Assembly (NCBI GenBank): GCA_028877205.1
Contig: JAPPHY010000007.1
Coordinates: forward strand, 1-64,000
Source of the DNA: Chloroflexota bacterium
GTDB lineage: Bacteria; Chloroflexota; Dehalococcoidia; Lucifugimonadales; UBA2985
DNA: 64,000 nucleotides
Direction: 5' to 3'
Shown here: piece by piece, positions 34,100 through 43,449 of the stretch
Position numbering within the stretch: the stretch's first letter is position 1
Layout of the letters: each line of letters begins with the position of its first letter
Position numbers and translations under genes: made by a program
The notes under the pieces: generated by a model
Seen by the model: the letters and a program-made list of their open reading frames with translations, nothing else
What the model was told of the DNA's origin: nothing
Database searches by the model: none

Positions 34100-35071
34100 A
34101 TGAAGATACTCGTTACGCTGGACGGTTCCACCTTCTCGGAGGCCATCGTGCCCGCGGCGGCGCAGCTTGCGCAGGCCACCGGCTCGGAGGTGCACCTGCT
34201 GAGCGTGGTCGAGGACCCCGGCATTCGCCGCTCGTGGGTCGAGGCCATCGCGATGGGTGAGGCCGGCACGGGCGAGTTCATGCTGCCGCCGGGTTCCATG
34301 CCGCGATACCCGGACGCCCGCCGCGGCGCGTCGATGAGCACTGAGACCCTGGAGGATGCCCTCCACTCCGCAAGGCAGTACCTGGCCGAGATGGCCCTGC
34401 GCTTTCCCGCAGGCGCGAAGACGAGCGCCGTTCCCGGTAACGACCCCGTCGCTGCGATCACCGAGTACGCCGCAGAGAACGGCATCGAGCTGATCGCCAT
34501 GTCCACGCACGGCCGCTCGGGCATAGGCCGGTGGGTGTACGGCAGCAACGCCGACAAGCTCCTCCAGTCCACAACCATCCCCATGCTGCTCGTGCGCCCC
34601 CGTAGCGTCGATGCGTCTGAACAGGGCGCCACGCCCATCGACACGCTCGTGGTGCCGCTGGACGGCTCATCGCTTGCGGAGGAGGCTCTCGCCTACGCAG
34701 AGGGAATCGCCTCTCAGATGTCGGCCAAGCTCTCGCTCATCCGCGTGGTCACCACGCCCGGCATCGCATACCCAGGCGTGGAGGCCTACGTCTACAACCC
34801 TGGGGCGTTCACGGACCTGGAGAAAGAGGCCGCGACCTACCTGCAGGAAAAGCAGGCGCACCTGGAGTCGCAGGGGATCGAGGTCTCGTGCACCGTGAAG
34901 GCCGGCTACGCAGCGAACTACATCATCGACCTTGCGGAGGACAGCGAGAGCAACCTGATCGTCATGTCCACGCACGGCCGTGGAGGCGTCGGCAGGTGGG
35001 TAATGGGAAGCGTGGCCGACCGCGTACTCCGCGCCTCCTACCGGCCCATCCTGCTGATCCGCTCGGGCTAG
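34100..35071 (+). CDS. Universal stress protein, two UspA domains
   Basis: 323 aa. Tandem UspA folds: first domain begins KILVTLDGSTFSEAIVPAAA, second TLVVPLDGSSLAEEALAYAE. Each ends in the ATP-binding signature: MSTHGRSGIGRWVYGSNADK in the first and MSTHGRGGVGRWVMGSVADR in the second (GxxGxxxxGS). Likely a nucleotide-binding stress protein. The UDG gene follows after 4 bases, so they are co-transcribed. Confidence 0.94.
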   Translation: MKILVTLDGSTFSEAIVPAAAQLAQATGSEVHLLSVVEDPGIRRSWVEAIAMGEAGTGEFMLPPGSMPRYPDARRGASMSTETLEDALHSARQYLAEMALRFPAGAKTSAVPGNDPVAAITEYAAENGIELIAMSTHGRSGIGRWVYGSNADKLLQSTTIPMLLVRPRSVDASEQGATPIDTLVVPLDGSSLAEEALAYAEGIASQMSAKLSLIRVVTTPGIAYPGVEAYVYNPGAFTDLEKEAATYLQEKQAHLESQGIEVSCTVKAGYAANYIIDLAEDSESNLIVMSTHGRGGVGRWVMGSVADRVLRASYRPILLIRSG

Positions 35072-35075
35072 GGTC

Positions 35076-35768
35076 GTGTCCGGCCCGCAAGCCCTGTCGG
35101 AGCTCAACCGCAGAGTCGTCAACTGCCGCCTCTGCCCGCGGCTGGTCGAGCACCGGGAGCGCACGGCCCGCGAAAAGCGCGCCATGTACCGCGACGAGAC
35201 GTACTGGGGCCGCCCGCTGCCCTCCTTCGGTGACCCGCAGGCCCGCCTCTTGATCGTCGGCCTTGCGCCTGCCGCGCACGGCGGGAACCGCACTGGGCGC
35301 ATGTTCACGGGCGACAGCAGCGGCAACTGGCTCTTTGAGACGCTCCACAAGTTCGGGTTCGCAAGCTCACCAACGTCTCGGCGCCGCGACGACGGGCTGA
35401 CCCTGACGGACGCCTACATCACCGCGTCGGTGCGGTGTGCGCCGCCGGACAACAAGCCCACGACCGAGGAGAAGGCCACGTGCCGCGCGTACCTGGCGGG
35501 CGAGATGTCGCTGCTGGACGGGGTGCGTGTGGTTGTCGCGCTGGGCAGGATCGCGTTCGATGGCTACCTGACGGCGCGGCGCGAGCTTGGCCTCGAGACG
35601 CCCAGGCCGACGCCTCGCTTCGGACACGGGGCCACGTATGTGCTGGCCGATGGGTTGACGCTCGTGTCGTCCTACCACCCCAGCCGTCAGAACACCAACA
35701 CGGGCACCCTTACGCGCCAGATGTTCGAGGACGTGTTCGCCGGTGTGCGGCGGATGCTGGACGACTAG
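35076..35768 (+). CDS. Uracil-DNA glycosylase family 5 (UDGb)
   Basis: 230 aa from a GTG. Motif GLAPAAHGGNRTGRMFTGD is diagnostic of the family 5 UDGb enzymes, whose pocket lacks the polar catalytic residue of families 1 and 4 and accepts uracil, hypoxanthine and xanthine. Cysteines in VNCRLCPRLVEH, SVRCAPPDNKPT and ATCRAYL supply the Fe-S cluster. HPSRQNTNTGTLTRQMF is the C-terminal motif. It ends overlapping the PCD stop of the opposite strand. Confidence 0.93.
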   Translation: MSGPQALSELNRRVVNCRLCPRLVEHRERTAREKRAMYRDETYWGRPLPSFGDPQARLLIVGLAPAAHGGNRTGRMFTGDSSGNWLFETLHKFGFASSPTSRRRDDGLTLTDAYITASVRCAPPDNKPTTEEKATCRAYLAGEMSLLDGVRVVVALGRIAFDGYLTARRELGLETPRPTPRFGHGATYVLADGLTLVSSYHPSRQNTNTGTLTRQMFEDVFAGVRRMLDD

Positions 35769-36103
35769 CCGTAGAGCCGGTCGGTCTTGGCCGCCATGAT
35801 GAAGTCGTTGCGGTGAAGCCCCCGTATCTTGTGGGTCCACCACGTTACCGTCACTCTGCCCCACTCCGTGACGATGCGAGGGTGGTGCCCTTCCTCCTCG
35901 GCTGCCTCACCCACGCTGGTGCTGAACGACAGGGCGTCGGCGAAGTTGGGGAAGGTGAAGGTGCGCTTCAGCCGCTGCATGGAGTCCTCCTCCAGAAGGT
36001 CCCAGTCGGCAACCTGCGGATGCAGCTCGGCGACCTCCTCGTCGGTGACCAGGGGAGAGTCCCTGCGGCACGCCACGCACTTCTCCTGATTGAGCTGTGT
36101 CAT
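35765..36103 (-). CDS. 4a-hydroxytetrahydrobiopterin dehydratase (PCD/DCoH)
   Basis: 112 aa from the ATG at 36103 (MTQLNQEKCVACRRDSP). The pterin-binding motif is in EEEGHHPRIVTEWGRVTVTW followed by WTHKIRGLHRNDFIMAAKTD. Such proteins recycle pterin cofactors; in bacteria without phenylalanine hydroxylase they may support molybdopterin or other pterin pathways, which agrees with moaD-moaE in this window. It follows ribH by 67 bases and may be read with the rib operon. Confidence 0.92.
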   Translation of the reverse strand: MTQLNQEKCVACRRDSPLVTDEEVAELHPQVADWDLLEEDSMQRLKRTFTFPNFADALSFSTSVGEAAEEEGHHPRIVTEWGRVTVTWWTHKIRGLHRNDFIMAAKTDRLYG

Positions 36104-36170
36104 GTTCAACCTCCTCTGCCTCTGCGTTTCGACGATGCGCGGCCGTAGACCCCCACTTTCGCATGAATGG

Positions 36171-36686
36171 TCAGCCTGACTCTTCCCTGAGCTTCCGCAG
36201 CAGGTTTGCCATCTCGATTGCGGAGAGAGCGGCGTCATAGCCGCGGTTGCCCGCGTCGCCGCCGGCCCTCGCCAGCGCCTGCTCCTCCGTGTAGGTCGTC
36301 TGGATGCCGAATGCCATCGGGACGCCCGTATCCCTAGAAGCCTCCGCAACGCCCCTGGCAGCCTCACCGGCCACGTACTCGAAGTGGGCGGTCTCGCCCT
36401 TGATGACTGCGCCGAGGCAGACCAGCGCGTCCCACCGCCCGGTGCGGGCCATCTCCGCGGCCGCAAGGGGGACCTCGAACGAGCCGGGCACCCAGCAGAC
36501 AGTGAGGTCGTCCTCACGCAGTCCGTGGGTGAGCAACGCCTCGCACGCGCCCTCCACCAGCCTGGACGTAACGAACCGATTGAACCGGGCGGCCACCACC
36601 CCTATCCGCAGGCCCTGCGCGTCCAAACCGCCTGAAATGCGAAGTCCTGGACCGCCTTCGTCCTCCTCGTAGGAGGGGCCTTTCAA
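36171..36686 (-). CDS. ribH: 6,7-dimethyl-8-ribityllumazine synthase
   Basis: 171 aa from a TTG that overlaps the ribBA stop (TTGA); GGGAGG lies 7 bases before it. Lumazine synthase forms icosahedral or pentameric shells and condenses the ribBA products. Motifs GVVAARFNRFVTSRLVEG, WVPGSFEVPLAA, LGAVIKGETAHFEYV with catalytic His, and GVPMAFGIQTTYTEEQALAR are complete. About 20 extra residues precede the core. Last riboflavin gene of the operon. Confidence 0.95.
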   Translation of the reverse strand: MKGPSYEEDEGGPGLRISGGLDAQGLRIGVVAARFNRFVTSRLVEGACEALLTHGLREDDLTVCWVPGSFEVPLAAAEMARTGRWDALVCLGAVIKGETAHFEYVAGEAARGVAEASRDTGVPMAFGIQTTYTEEQALARAGGDAGNRGYDAALSAIEMANLLRKLREESG

Positions 36687-37897
36687 CTCCTGGCCTCCCC
36701 GATCTCCAGCAGATGGCCCAGCTTCTGGTGCTTGGTCTCCATGTACCGCTCGTTCTCAGGCGTAGAGGGCACGATTATGGGCACGCGCTCCTCCAGCTTG
36801 ATGCCGTACGCCTCCAGCCCGATCACCTTCTTAGGGTTGTTGGTTAGAAGGCGCATGCTCCTTACGCCCAGGTCTACCAGGATCTGGGCGCCTATGCCGT
36901 AGTGGCGGAGATCCGGCCCGAAGCCGAGGCTGGCGTTCGCCTCCACGGTGTCGAGACCGGTGTCCTGGAGTGCGTAGGCCTTGATCTTGTTGTGCAGGCC
37001 AATGCCTCTGCCTTCCTGCCTCATATAGAGGAAGACGCCCTTGCCCTCCTGGGCAATGAGGCGGAGCGCAAGGTCGATCTGCGCGCCGCAGTCGCACCTG
37101 CGGCTGCCGAACACATCCCCGGTGAGGCACTCGCTGTGCACCCTCACCAGAACAGGGTCATCCGGACCCACATCGCCCAGCACCAGCGCCAGGTGCTCCG
37201 ACGTATCCACGTCACTCTTGAATGCCACCGCCGTGAAATCGCCGAACCCGGTGGGGAGCCTCGCCTCGGCCACGCGCTGCACCATGTTCTCGTGCAGCCG
37301 CCGGTAGGCGATGATCTGGGCCACGCTGATAATCAGGAGGCCGTGCACCTCGGCGAACTCCTCCAGGTCCGGCATCCGGGCCATGGTGCCGTCATCTTTC
37401 ATGATCTCGCAGAGGACGGCCGCGGGGTAGAGGCCGGCCAGCCTTGCCAAGTCGATGGAGCCCTCCGTCTGGCCCGCCCTGACGAGTACGCCTCCCTCCT
37501 GGTAACGCAGCGGGAAGAGGTGCCCCGGCCTGGCCAGGTCCTCCGGCTTCGTCGAAGGGTCGACCATGGCACGGATGGTGGCCGCCCTGTCGAACGCGGA
37601 TACGCCGGTGGTGGTACCGCGGGTGGCGTCGACAGAGACGGTAAAGGCCGTGCTGAAGCGCGAGGTGTTGTTGCCGACCATCATGGGCAGCCCAAGCTCC
37701 TCCAGGCGTTGCGCGGTTAGTGGAATGCACACCAGGCCTCGGCCGTGCGTGACCATGAAGTTGACGACCTCCGGCGTCGCCTTCTCCGCGGCTATGATGA
37801 GGTCACCCTCGTTCTCACGGTCCTCGTCGTCAACCAGGATGACGGGCCTGCCGTCACGAAACTCCTGAATCGCCTGTTCAATTGTAGCCAGTGCCAT
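36683..37897 (-). CDS. ribBA: Bifunctional DHBP synthase / GTP cyclohydrolase II
   Basis: 404 aa. N-terminal RibB half: ILVDDEDRENEGDLIIAAE, PMMVGNNTSRFSTAFTVSVD, GTTTGVSAFDR. The usual metal-binding His in GHTEA is Gln here (RAGQTEGSIDL), which could lower or alter the DHBP synthase step. C-terminal RibA half: zinc site SECLTGDVFGSRRCDCGAQI, YMRQEGRGIGLHNKIKAYAL and LLTNNPKKVIGLEAYGI, all intact. Together they make both ribulose-derived and GTP-derived precursors of riboflavin. Translationally coupled to ribH. Confidence 0.95.
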   Translation of the reverse strand: MALATIEQAIQEFRDGRPVILVDDEDRENEGDLIIAAEKATPEVVNFMVTHGRGLVCIPLTAQRLEELGLPMMVGNNTSRFSTAFTVSVDATRGTTTGVSAFDRAATIRAMVDPSTKPEDLARPGHLFPLRYQEGGVLVRAGQTEGSIDLARLAGLYPAAVLCEIMKDDGTMARMPDLEEFAEVHGLLIISVAQIIAYRRLHENMVQRVAEARLPTGFGDFTAVAFKSDVDTSEHLALVLGDVGPDDPVLVRVHSECLTGDVFGSRRCDCGAQIDLALRLIAQEGKGVFLYMRQEGRGIGLHNKIKAYALQDTGLDTVEANASLGFGPDLRHYGIGAQILVDLGVRSMRLLTNNPKKVIGLEAYGIKLEERVPIIVPSTPENERYMETKHQKLGHLLEIGEARS

Positions 37898-37931
37898 GAT
37901 GCGCCTCCGCGGCGGTTGGATGACCGTATCG

Positions 37932-38531
37932 TCACGCGGAGGGCTCTTGCTGCACGCTGGGCAGCAGAAGCCTCTCCACGTACTTCGCCAGTATGTCCAC
38001 CTCCAGGTTGACCGGATCGCCCGGCGACCGGCTGCCCAGGTTGGTGTGTTCCAATGTATATTCTACCACAGACACGAGGAACGACTCCTCGTCGCATTCC
38101 ACAACGGTGAGGCTCACGCCGTCCACGGCTATGAACCCCTTCTCCACCACGTAGCGCGCCAGCCGCTGCGGCATGCTGAAGCGCATCAGCACAGCCTCAC
38201 CCTCCGGCTGCGCGTCCACCAGCGAACCGGTCGCGTCCACGTGTCCCTGCGTAATGTGACCTCCCAGTGGCGTGCTGAGCGTGAGCGCAGGCTCCAGGTT
38301 CACCGGGTCGCCTGACCTGAGCGACCCCAGGTTGGTGCGCCTGAGCGTCTCCGGCATGGTATCGACGGAGAACCAATCATCGCCCTTGGCGGTCACCGTT
38401 AGGCATGCGCCGTTGACGCAAACGCTGTCGCCTATCCGCAACTGCGCCGGCGTGGACTCGGCCTCAACCCTCATGCCGGATTCATCCCGCTCCTTCAGCC
38501 TGCCGACCTCCTGCACTATGCCCGTGAACAC
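37932..38531 (-). CDS. ribE: Riboflavin synthase alpha chain
   Basis: 199 aa. Two lumazine-binding barrels: first from MFTGIVQEVGRLKERDESGM with SVCVNGACLTVTAKG, second from GGHITQGHVDATGSLVDAQP with FIAVDGVSLTVVECD. It dismutates two molecules of dimethylribityllumazine to riboflavin. It starts 6 bases after the ribD stop and is followed by ribBA after 34 bases. Confidence 0.96.
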   Translation of the reverse strand: MFTGIVQEVGRLKERDESGMRVEAESTPAQLRIGDSVCVNGACLTVTAKGDDWFSVDTMPETLRRTNLGSLRSGDPVNLEPALTLSTPLGGHITQGHVDATGSLVDAQPEGEAVLMRFSMPQRLARYVVEKGFIAVDGVSLTVVECDEESFLVSVVEYTLEHTNLGSRSPGDPVNLEVDILAKYVERLLLPSVQQEPSA

Positions 38532-38536
38532 TTCTA

Positions 38537-39619
38537 CTACCTCACGTATCCCGTGATCATCACGTCATCGCCGATCAGCTCCGCTTTTGAGCGCGTGAGC
38601 CGTATGGCGGAGGCCATTACATCCGCGCCTGCCCCGGCCACCGGCGACGGCGCGTCGCGCCCCCCAAGTATAACCGGCGACACGAATGCCGCTACCTTGT
38701 CGACAAGTCCCAGATCGAACAGCGAACCCAGCAGTACGCCGCCTCCCTCCACAAGAAGGCTGGTGACGCCTCGCTGTCCAAGCGCCTGCATCATGGCCTC
38801 CAGATCAACGGAGCCATCGCCCGCGGTCAGCTGCACCACCTCCGCGCCGGGCATCCCCAGCGTGGCCGCCCTCTCGACGGCTGACTTGGGCGTGGCCAGG
38901 AATACGGCGCCGGGTTCCCGCAGGAGCTGTGCATCCGATGGCAGTGAGGCTTCGCCCTCCACGATAACGCGCAGCGGCTGCCTCGGCAGGTTCTTGCCGG
39001 CCTCGTCTCGGGCTGTCAGTCGCGGGTCGTCGGCAAGGACGGTGCCGATGCCCACCATCACGGCGTCCGACTGGCGCCGCAGCTCCGCGGCGCGGCGCCG
39101 CGCCTCCTCGGAGCTGATCCAGCGCGAGTCGCCGGAGGCAGTGGCTATCTTGCCGTCCAGGCTCATCGCGAACTTGGCGGTCACGAACGGAAGTCCGGTC
39201 TCCACGAACCTCGTGTACGCCTCAACCAGCTGCCGGGCCTCGTGGCCACACTCGTCGAGATGTACGCTCAGTCCCGCGTCCTCGAGCTCGGCCACGCCCT
39301 TGCCGTTCACCAGCGGGTTGGGGTCGAGCGTGGCCACGTGGACGTCGGTGATACCTGCGCTGATTATGTCGCGGGTACACGGGGGCGTCTTGCCGAAGTG
39401 GCAGCACGGCTCCAGCGTGGTGTAGAGGTGAGCGCCGCGGGCGCGCTCGCCCGCCTGCTGCAGCGCCATGATCTCGGCGTGGGCCTGTCCTGGCGGTAGC
39501 GTGTGGCCCTCCCCCACCACCTGCCCGTCCTTGACCACGACCGCGCCGACGGGCGGGTTGGGACTCGAAAGGCCCAAGGCCTCACGCGACAGCTCGAGGG
39601 CGCGCTGCATGTAGCCCAT
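38537..39619 (-). CDS. ribD: Bifunctional riboflavin deaminase / reductase
   Basis: 360 aa. N-terminal deaminase domain with zinc motifs HAEIMAL and EPCCHFGKTPPCTRDIISAG; C-terminal reductase domain beginning FVTAKFAMSLDGKIATASGD, with GIGTVLADDPRLTAR and LVEGGGVLLGSLFD. It catalyses steps two and three of the GTP branch of riboflavin synthesis. It lies 6 bases after dcd. No FMN riboswitch is seen before the operon. Confidence 0.96.
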   Translation of the reverse strand: MGYMQRALELSREALGLSSPNPPVGAVVVKDGQVVGEGHTLPPGQAHAEIMALQQAGERARGAHLYTTLEPCCHFGKTPPCTRDIISAGITDVHVATLDPNPLVNGKGVAELEDAGLSVHLDECGHEARQLVEAYTRFVETGLPFVTAKFAMSLDGKIATASGDSRWISSEEARRRAAELRRQSDAVMVGIGTVLADDPRLTARDEAGKNLPRQPLRVIVEGEASLPSDAQLLREPGAVFLATPKSAVERAATLGMPGAEVVQLTAGDGSVDLEAMMQALGQRGVTSLLVEGGGVLLGSLFDLGLVDKVAAFVSPVILGGRDAPSPVAGAGADVMASAIRLTRSKAELIGDDVMITGYVR

Positions 39620-39624
39620 GCGCC

Positions 39625-40197
39625 CTATCCGCTCTTGGTGAAGTCCCTGTGAATCCTGCTCGCGGTGGGCTCCAGCTGCCCCTGGTACTTGCTGCCGAGG
39701 GCCGGTGAGCCGTAGAGGTTCTCCGCCTCTGAGGTGAGCCGGAGGAAGGATATCTGGCCGATCTTCATGGCGTAGTACAGGGTGATGGGAAGGTTGGCCA
39801 CGTTGCTCAGCTCCAGCGTGAGGTGTCCGGACCAGCCCGGGTCCACGTAGCCGGCCGTGGAGTGGATCAGCAGACCCAGCCTGCCCAGTGAGCTCTTGCC
39901 CTCCAGGCGCGCTACGATGTCCCCAGGGAGCGTCACCGACTCAAGCGTGCTGCCCAGAACGAACTCGCCAGGATGCAGAATGAAGGGACCCTCCTCCGGT
40001 ATCTCCTCCACCTCAGTGAGGTCCGGCATGTCGCGGCGCACGTCTATGTACGGCTGGCGCGTGTTGCGGAACACCAGCAGCCTCCGGTCCAGGTGCAGGT
40101 CTACGCTGGCGGGCTGAATGCAGGAAGGGTCCAGGGGATCGATGATGATCCTGCCCCCGTCCAGCTCCTCCCTGATTGTGCGATCGCTGAGTACCAT
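39625..40197 (-). CDS. dcd: dCTP deaminase
   Basis: 190 aa. Trimeric pyrimidine-nucleotide enzyme: [55 protein letters not shown] with the catalytic Glu, and [17 protein letters not shown]. It makes dUTP from dCTP, or in the bifunctional type dUMP directly. It is promoter-proximal in the dcd-ribD-ribE-ribBA-ribH run, all with gaps below 40 bases. Confidence 0.96.
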   Translation of the reverse strand: MVLSDRTIREELDGGRIIIDPLDPSCIQPASVDLHLDRRLLVFRNTRQPYIDVRRDMPDLTEVEEIPEEGPFILHPGEFVLGSTLESVTLPGDIVARLEGKSSLGRLGLLIHSTAGYVDPGWSGHLTLELSNVANLPITLYYAMKIGQISFLRLTSEAENLYGSPALGSKYQGQLEPTASRIHRDFTKSG

Positions 40198-40284
40198 GCG
40201 CTCCTCTCGAGGATGGTGAGGACTGCGAAGCTACGGGCGAATTCTAGCAGTCTCCCAAGCGTACCACAATGCGGCGGTGTGCGA

Positions 40285-40314
40285 TTAGTGAAATCTCCCG
40301 ATTTGCATTATAAT
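40285..40314 (+). promoter_or_regulatory. Possible promoter of the ECF sigma operon
   Basis: Perfect -10 TATAAT (40309-40314), 18-bp spacer, weak -35 TTAGTG (40285-40290). The palindromic ATTATAAT at 40307-40314 also presents a -10 on the other strand, so divergent transcription of dcd from the same spot is possible. Confidence 0.4.
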
Positions 40315-40396
40315 TCCCCAATCCGGCCTTAATCCAGACACGCTGCCACTACGTATATGTTAGTGGAGCGGCGGCACTCGGCTAAGAGGGGACGCC

Positions 40397-40948
40397 GTGG
40401 AATACCACCTTCTGGAGGATTCAGAGCTGACTTCTCTGGTCGCATCCGGGGACCAGCAGGCCCTTGCGGCCCTCTACGACCGGCACGCGAACAGAGTCTT
40501 CTCACTTGCGCTCACGCTTCTGGGAGACTACCACGACGCGGAGGAGGTCACGCAGGACGTCATCATGTCCGTCTGGCAGAACAGCGGCGCCTACGACCCA
40601 CTGAGAGCCCGATTCTCTACCTGGATCGCCCGCATCGCCCACAACCGCGCCGTGGACGAGCTCAGGAGGAGGCGAAAGCGCGCCGCCGAGTCGCCCCTGG
40701 AAGATCATGAGATCGCGCAGGCCGACTCCACGGTGGCCGGGATAGAGTACGAGACGGTCCGCAGCGCCCTCTACGAATTGCCGGAGGAGCACAGGAGGGT
40801 TGTATACCTTGGTTTCTTCCAGGGATACACGCACACGGAGATTTCGAAGATGCTGGACAGGCCGCTGGGCACCGTGAAGACCCAGATGAGGGCTGCACTC
40901 AGATTGCTGAGAGATCGGGTCACCGCATCCGCGGAGGAAGTGCTATGA
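40397..40948 (+). CDS. ECF-type RNA polymerase sigma factor
   Basis: 183 aa. Region 2: ALAALYDRHANRVFSLALTL, DAEEVTQDVIMSVWQN and RFSTWIARIAHNRAVDELRR; region 4: LPEEHRRVVYLGFFQGYTHT followed by EISKMLDRPLGTVKTQMRAA. This is the SigK/SigL-like subgroup that pairs with an RskA-type anti-sigma factor, and that gene overlaps it as ATGA. Confidence 0.95.
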   Translation: MEYHLLEDSELTSLVASGDQQALAALYDRHANRVFSLALTLLGDYHDAEEVTQDVIMSVWQNSGAYDPLRARFSTWIARIAHNRAVDELRRRRKRAAESPLEDHEIAQADSTVAGIEYETVRSALYELPEEHRRVVYLGFFQGYTHTEISKMLDRPLGTVKTQMRAALRLLRDRVTASAEEVL

Positions 40949-41799
40949 AGTGCGAAGAGGCGGGAGAGCTTATTCACGCGTACCTGCTGGGCGCTCTCGA
41001 CGAGGACGAAAGGCGGGGCCTGGAAGCCCACGTCCGCGGCTGCCCTGACTGCCTTGCCGTCTACTACGAGGAGAGCCAGTCCATGGAGATGCTGCTCAGG
41101 GTTGGCGACCCGGTGCCGGCCCCCCTTGGCCTCAGGAAGCGCATCCTGGACATGGTGAACGCCAGTGCCCGCCCCGCGATGCGACCCGGCCTGATCGGGG
41201 GGCCGCTGGCCCTTCTGAGGAGCGCGCTACGGCAACCTGTGGCCGCGACCGCCATGGCGGTGGTGTCGATCACTCTTGTCGTGCTCAGCGGCGGCGCCGT
41301 CCTGCTGTGGCAGGAAGTGAACGAGCTGAAGGACGAGGACTCCCGTCTCTCGGCCAACCTGCAGGACCAGCTGGACCAGATACAGGAGGAGAACGAGAGG
41401 CTTGCCCAGACAATCGTCAACCAGCTCGACCTGGCCTACCTGGCCTCGATGGAAGGCGTTTCCACCGTCATGCTGGAGGGAGGGGACTCCGCTCCCAAGT
41501 CAACCGGTATGCTCATGCTCAGCCCGAACGCCACGTGGGGCGTACTGCTGACGCTGGGCCTCGAGTCACTGCCGAGAGACAAGGTATACCAGCTTTGGCT
41601 CATGTCAAACAACATTCGGACGAGCGCCGGCACCTTCAAGGTGGACAGCGCAGGCCAGGGGCAGCTTATGGTGCAGGGCCTCGGCGACCTGCGGGACTTC
41701 GAGAACCTAGAAGTATCCATCGAGCCGGCGGAGGGCAGCCCCGAAGCGTCGGGGGCCAACGTGCTGAAAGGGCCGATGGTCATAGACGGCTCGCAGTAG
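40945..41799 (+). CDS. RskA-type anti-sigma factor
   Basis: 284 aa. N-terminal zinc-binding anti-sigma domain (MKCEEAGELIHAYLLGALDE and HVRGCPDCLAVYYE with HxxxCxxC), one membrane helix near residues 95-115, a coiled-coil stretch (QVNELKDEDS-type, about residues 125-155), then an extracytoplasmic RskA domain with DKVYQLWLMSNNIRTSAGTF. It should hold the preceding sigma factor at the membrane. Overlap with the sigma gene ensures matched amounts. Confidence 0.93.
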   Translation: MKCEEAGELIHAYLLGALDEDERRGLEAHVRGCPDCLAVYYEESQSMEMLLRVGDPVPAPLGLRKRILDMVNASARPAMRPGLIGGPLALLRSALRQPVAATAMAVVSITLVVLSGGAVLLWQEVNELKDEDSRLSANLQDQLDQIQEENERLAQTIVNQLDLAYLASMEGVSTVMLEGGDSAPKSTGMLMLSPNATWGVLLTLGLESLPRDKVYQLWLMSNNIRTSAGTFKVDSAGQGQLMVQGLGDLRDFENLEVSIEPAEGSPEASGANVLKGPMVIDGSQ

Positions 41800-41896
41800 T
41801 CCCAGGCCGGATGTTCTCAGCTCGCAGTCCAGACCCGTTCTTCGGTGCAACTTTCGCGTGCCGGAGCCGCTCTGATATACTGGCCCCAGGTGGCAC

Positions 41897-42631
41897 ATGT
41901 CGACCCGCATTCCAAGCATAGCCTCCCGCGCCGCGCTACTCCTGCTCCTTACCTTCATCGCGGCCTGCACGCCCGCAGAGCCCACGTCCACGCCCACTCC
42001 CAGCCCAACACCGCCGCCGAGCGCGGAAACTATCCTCGCGGCCTCCGGGGAGAGCATGGCCGCCCTCGACTCTTTTCGCTTCAGGTTGAGCCACGAGAAC
42101 GGCGGCACACCCCTGGCCATCGGTCTCGTTGTGACGGACGTGGAGGGCGACGTGGTCAAGCCGGACGGCCTCAGCTTGTCGCTAGGAGCAACCTTCAGCG
42201 GCTTCTTCGTGGAGTTGCATTTGATCGCTGTGGACGGCGTGACCTACATGACCGATCCCGTCACACAGGCTTGGGAGATTCAGGAAGCGGGCGTGAACCC
42301 ACTGGCCTTCTTCGACCCGGCCACGGGCATCGACTCCATCATGAGCGATATGACGGACGCTTCACTCGCGGGGCAGGTGACCTTAGACGGTGTCACGACC
42401 CATCACATCAGCGGCAAGCTGCCGTCCGACTCGTTAGTGCCCCTCCTGAGCACCGTCACGCCCGACCTGACGGTGGACACGGAGGTGTGGATAGGCGAGG
42501 ATGACTCCTACCTGCGAAAGGTGGTCTTCCGCGGCGTGGCGGTCGCAGGCGACGCAGAGAACATCGTGCGCACCATCGCGCTTTCCAACTTCAACCAGGC
42601 CGAAGACATCGAAGCGCCGCCGCTGAACTGA
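41897..42631 (+). CDS. LppX/LprAFG-type lipoprotein
   Basis: 244 aa. Lipoprotein signal with lipobox FIAAC, Thr/Pro linker (PTSTPTPSPTPPP), then an LppX_LprAFG-like domain: ESMAALDSFRFRLSHENGG, VDGVTYMTDPVTQAWE and VDTEVWIGEDDSYLRKVVFR. Such proteins carry lipids or glycolipids between membrane and surface. It lies 97 bases after the anti-sigma gene and may belong to that regulon. Confidence 0.85.
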   Translation: MSTRIPSIASRAALLLLLTFIAACTPAEPTSTPTPSPTPPPSAETILAASGESMAALDSFRFRLSHENGGTPLAIGLVVTDVEGDVVKPDGLSLSLGATFSGFFVELHLIAVDGVTYMTDPVTQAWEIQEAGVNPLAFFDPATGIDSIMSDMTDASLAGQVTLDGVTTHHISGKLPSDSLVPLLSTVTPDLTVDTEVWIGEDDSYLRKVVFRGVAVAGDAENIVRTIALSNFNQAEDIEAPPLN

Positions 42632-42649
42632 GGCCCACAGTTCCGGCAT

Positions 42650-43441
42650 CTACCATGTGGCGTGGAAGTGGTGGAGCGGCCCGTGACCGCCCCCGACCGG
42701 GAATGCGCTCCGTATGGCCGCCGTGACGTACTCCTTAGCCCGAACCACTGCGTCCTCCATGTCCATACCCTGCGCCAGTCCTGCTGCGACGGCGGATGCG
42801 AAGGTGCATCCCGTTCCGTGGGTGCTTGTGGTGTCAACCCTGGGGGCTGAGAGCTCGCGGAGCTGCTTGCCGTCGTAGAAGACATCCACGGCGTCGCCCT
42901 GCAGATGGCCACCCTTGACCACCACGCTCCGCGCCCCCATGTCCAGGATGTCGCGGGCCGCGCGCCGCGCGTCCTCCAGCGACTCCACGCTGCGGCCGAC
43001 CAGCACGCTTGCCTCCGGCAGGTTGGGCGTGACCACCACGGCGAGTGGCACCAGAAGGCCGCGCAGCGCCTCCACCGCCTCCTCCTGGAGCAGCCGGTCG
43101 CCTCCCTTGGCCACCATCACCGGGTCCACCACGAGATTGTCGATAGCGTGCTCACCGACCTTTTCGGCCACGATGCGTATGATGCCGGAGTTGGCCAGCA
43201 TCCCGGTCTTCACCGCGTCCGCGCCTATGTCGGACATGACGGTGTCGATCTGTGCTGCGACCATGTCCGGCGGCAGCTCCTGCACGGCGGTGACGCCAAG
43301 GGTGTTCTGCGCCGTGATCGCAGTGACGGCGGAGGTTCCGTATACGCCCAGGGCGGCGAATGTTTTCAGGTCGGCCTGTATACCCGCGCCTCCACCGGAG
43401 TCGGAGCCCGCGATGGTCATGGCCTTGCTTGGTCTCGGCAT
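42650..43441 (-). CDS. thiD: Hydroxymethylpyrimidine/phosphomethylpyrimidine kinase
   Basis: 263 aa from ATG at 43441 with AGGAG upstream; a GTG at 43453 lies inside the thiY stop. Ribokinase-fold enzyme: [52 protein letters not shown] and [20 protein letters not shown]. It phosphorylates HMP and HMP-P for thiamin synthesis. It ends the thiZ-thiX-thiY-thiD operon, so imported pyrimidine goes straight to the pathway. Confidence 0.96.
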   Translation of the reverse strand: MPRPSKAMTIAGSDSGGGAGIQADLKTFAALGVYGTSAVTAITAQNTLGVTAVQELPPDMVAAQIDTVMSDIGADAVKTGMLANSGIIRIVAEKVGEHAIDNLVVDPVMVAKGGDRLLQEEAVEALRGLLVPLAVVVTPNLPEASVLVGRSVESLEDARRAARDILDMGARSVVVKGGHLQGDAVDVFYDGKQLRELSAPRVDTTSTHGTGCTFASAVAAGLAQGMDMEDAVVRAKEYVTAAIRSAFPVGGGHGPLHHFHATW

Positions 43442-43449
43442 TGCACTCC

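Noticed and set aside
39620-40396. FMN riboswitch ahead of the riboflavin genes
   Set aside because: Searched for the conserved RFN motifs before ribD and dcd and saw none; the gap before ribD is only 5 bases.
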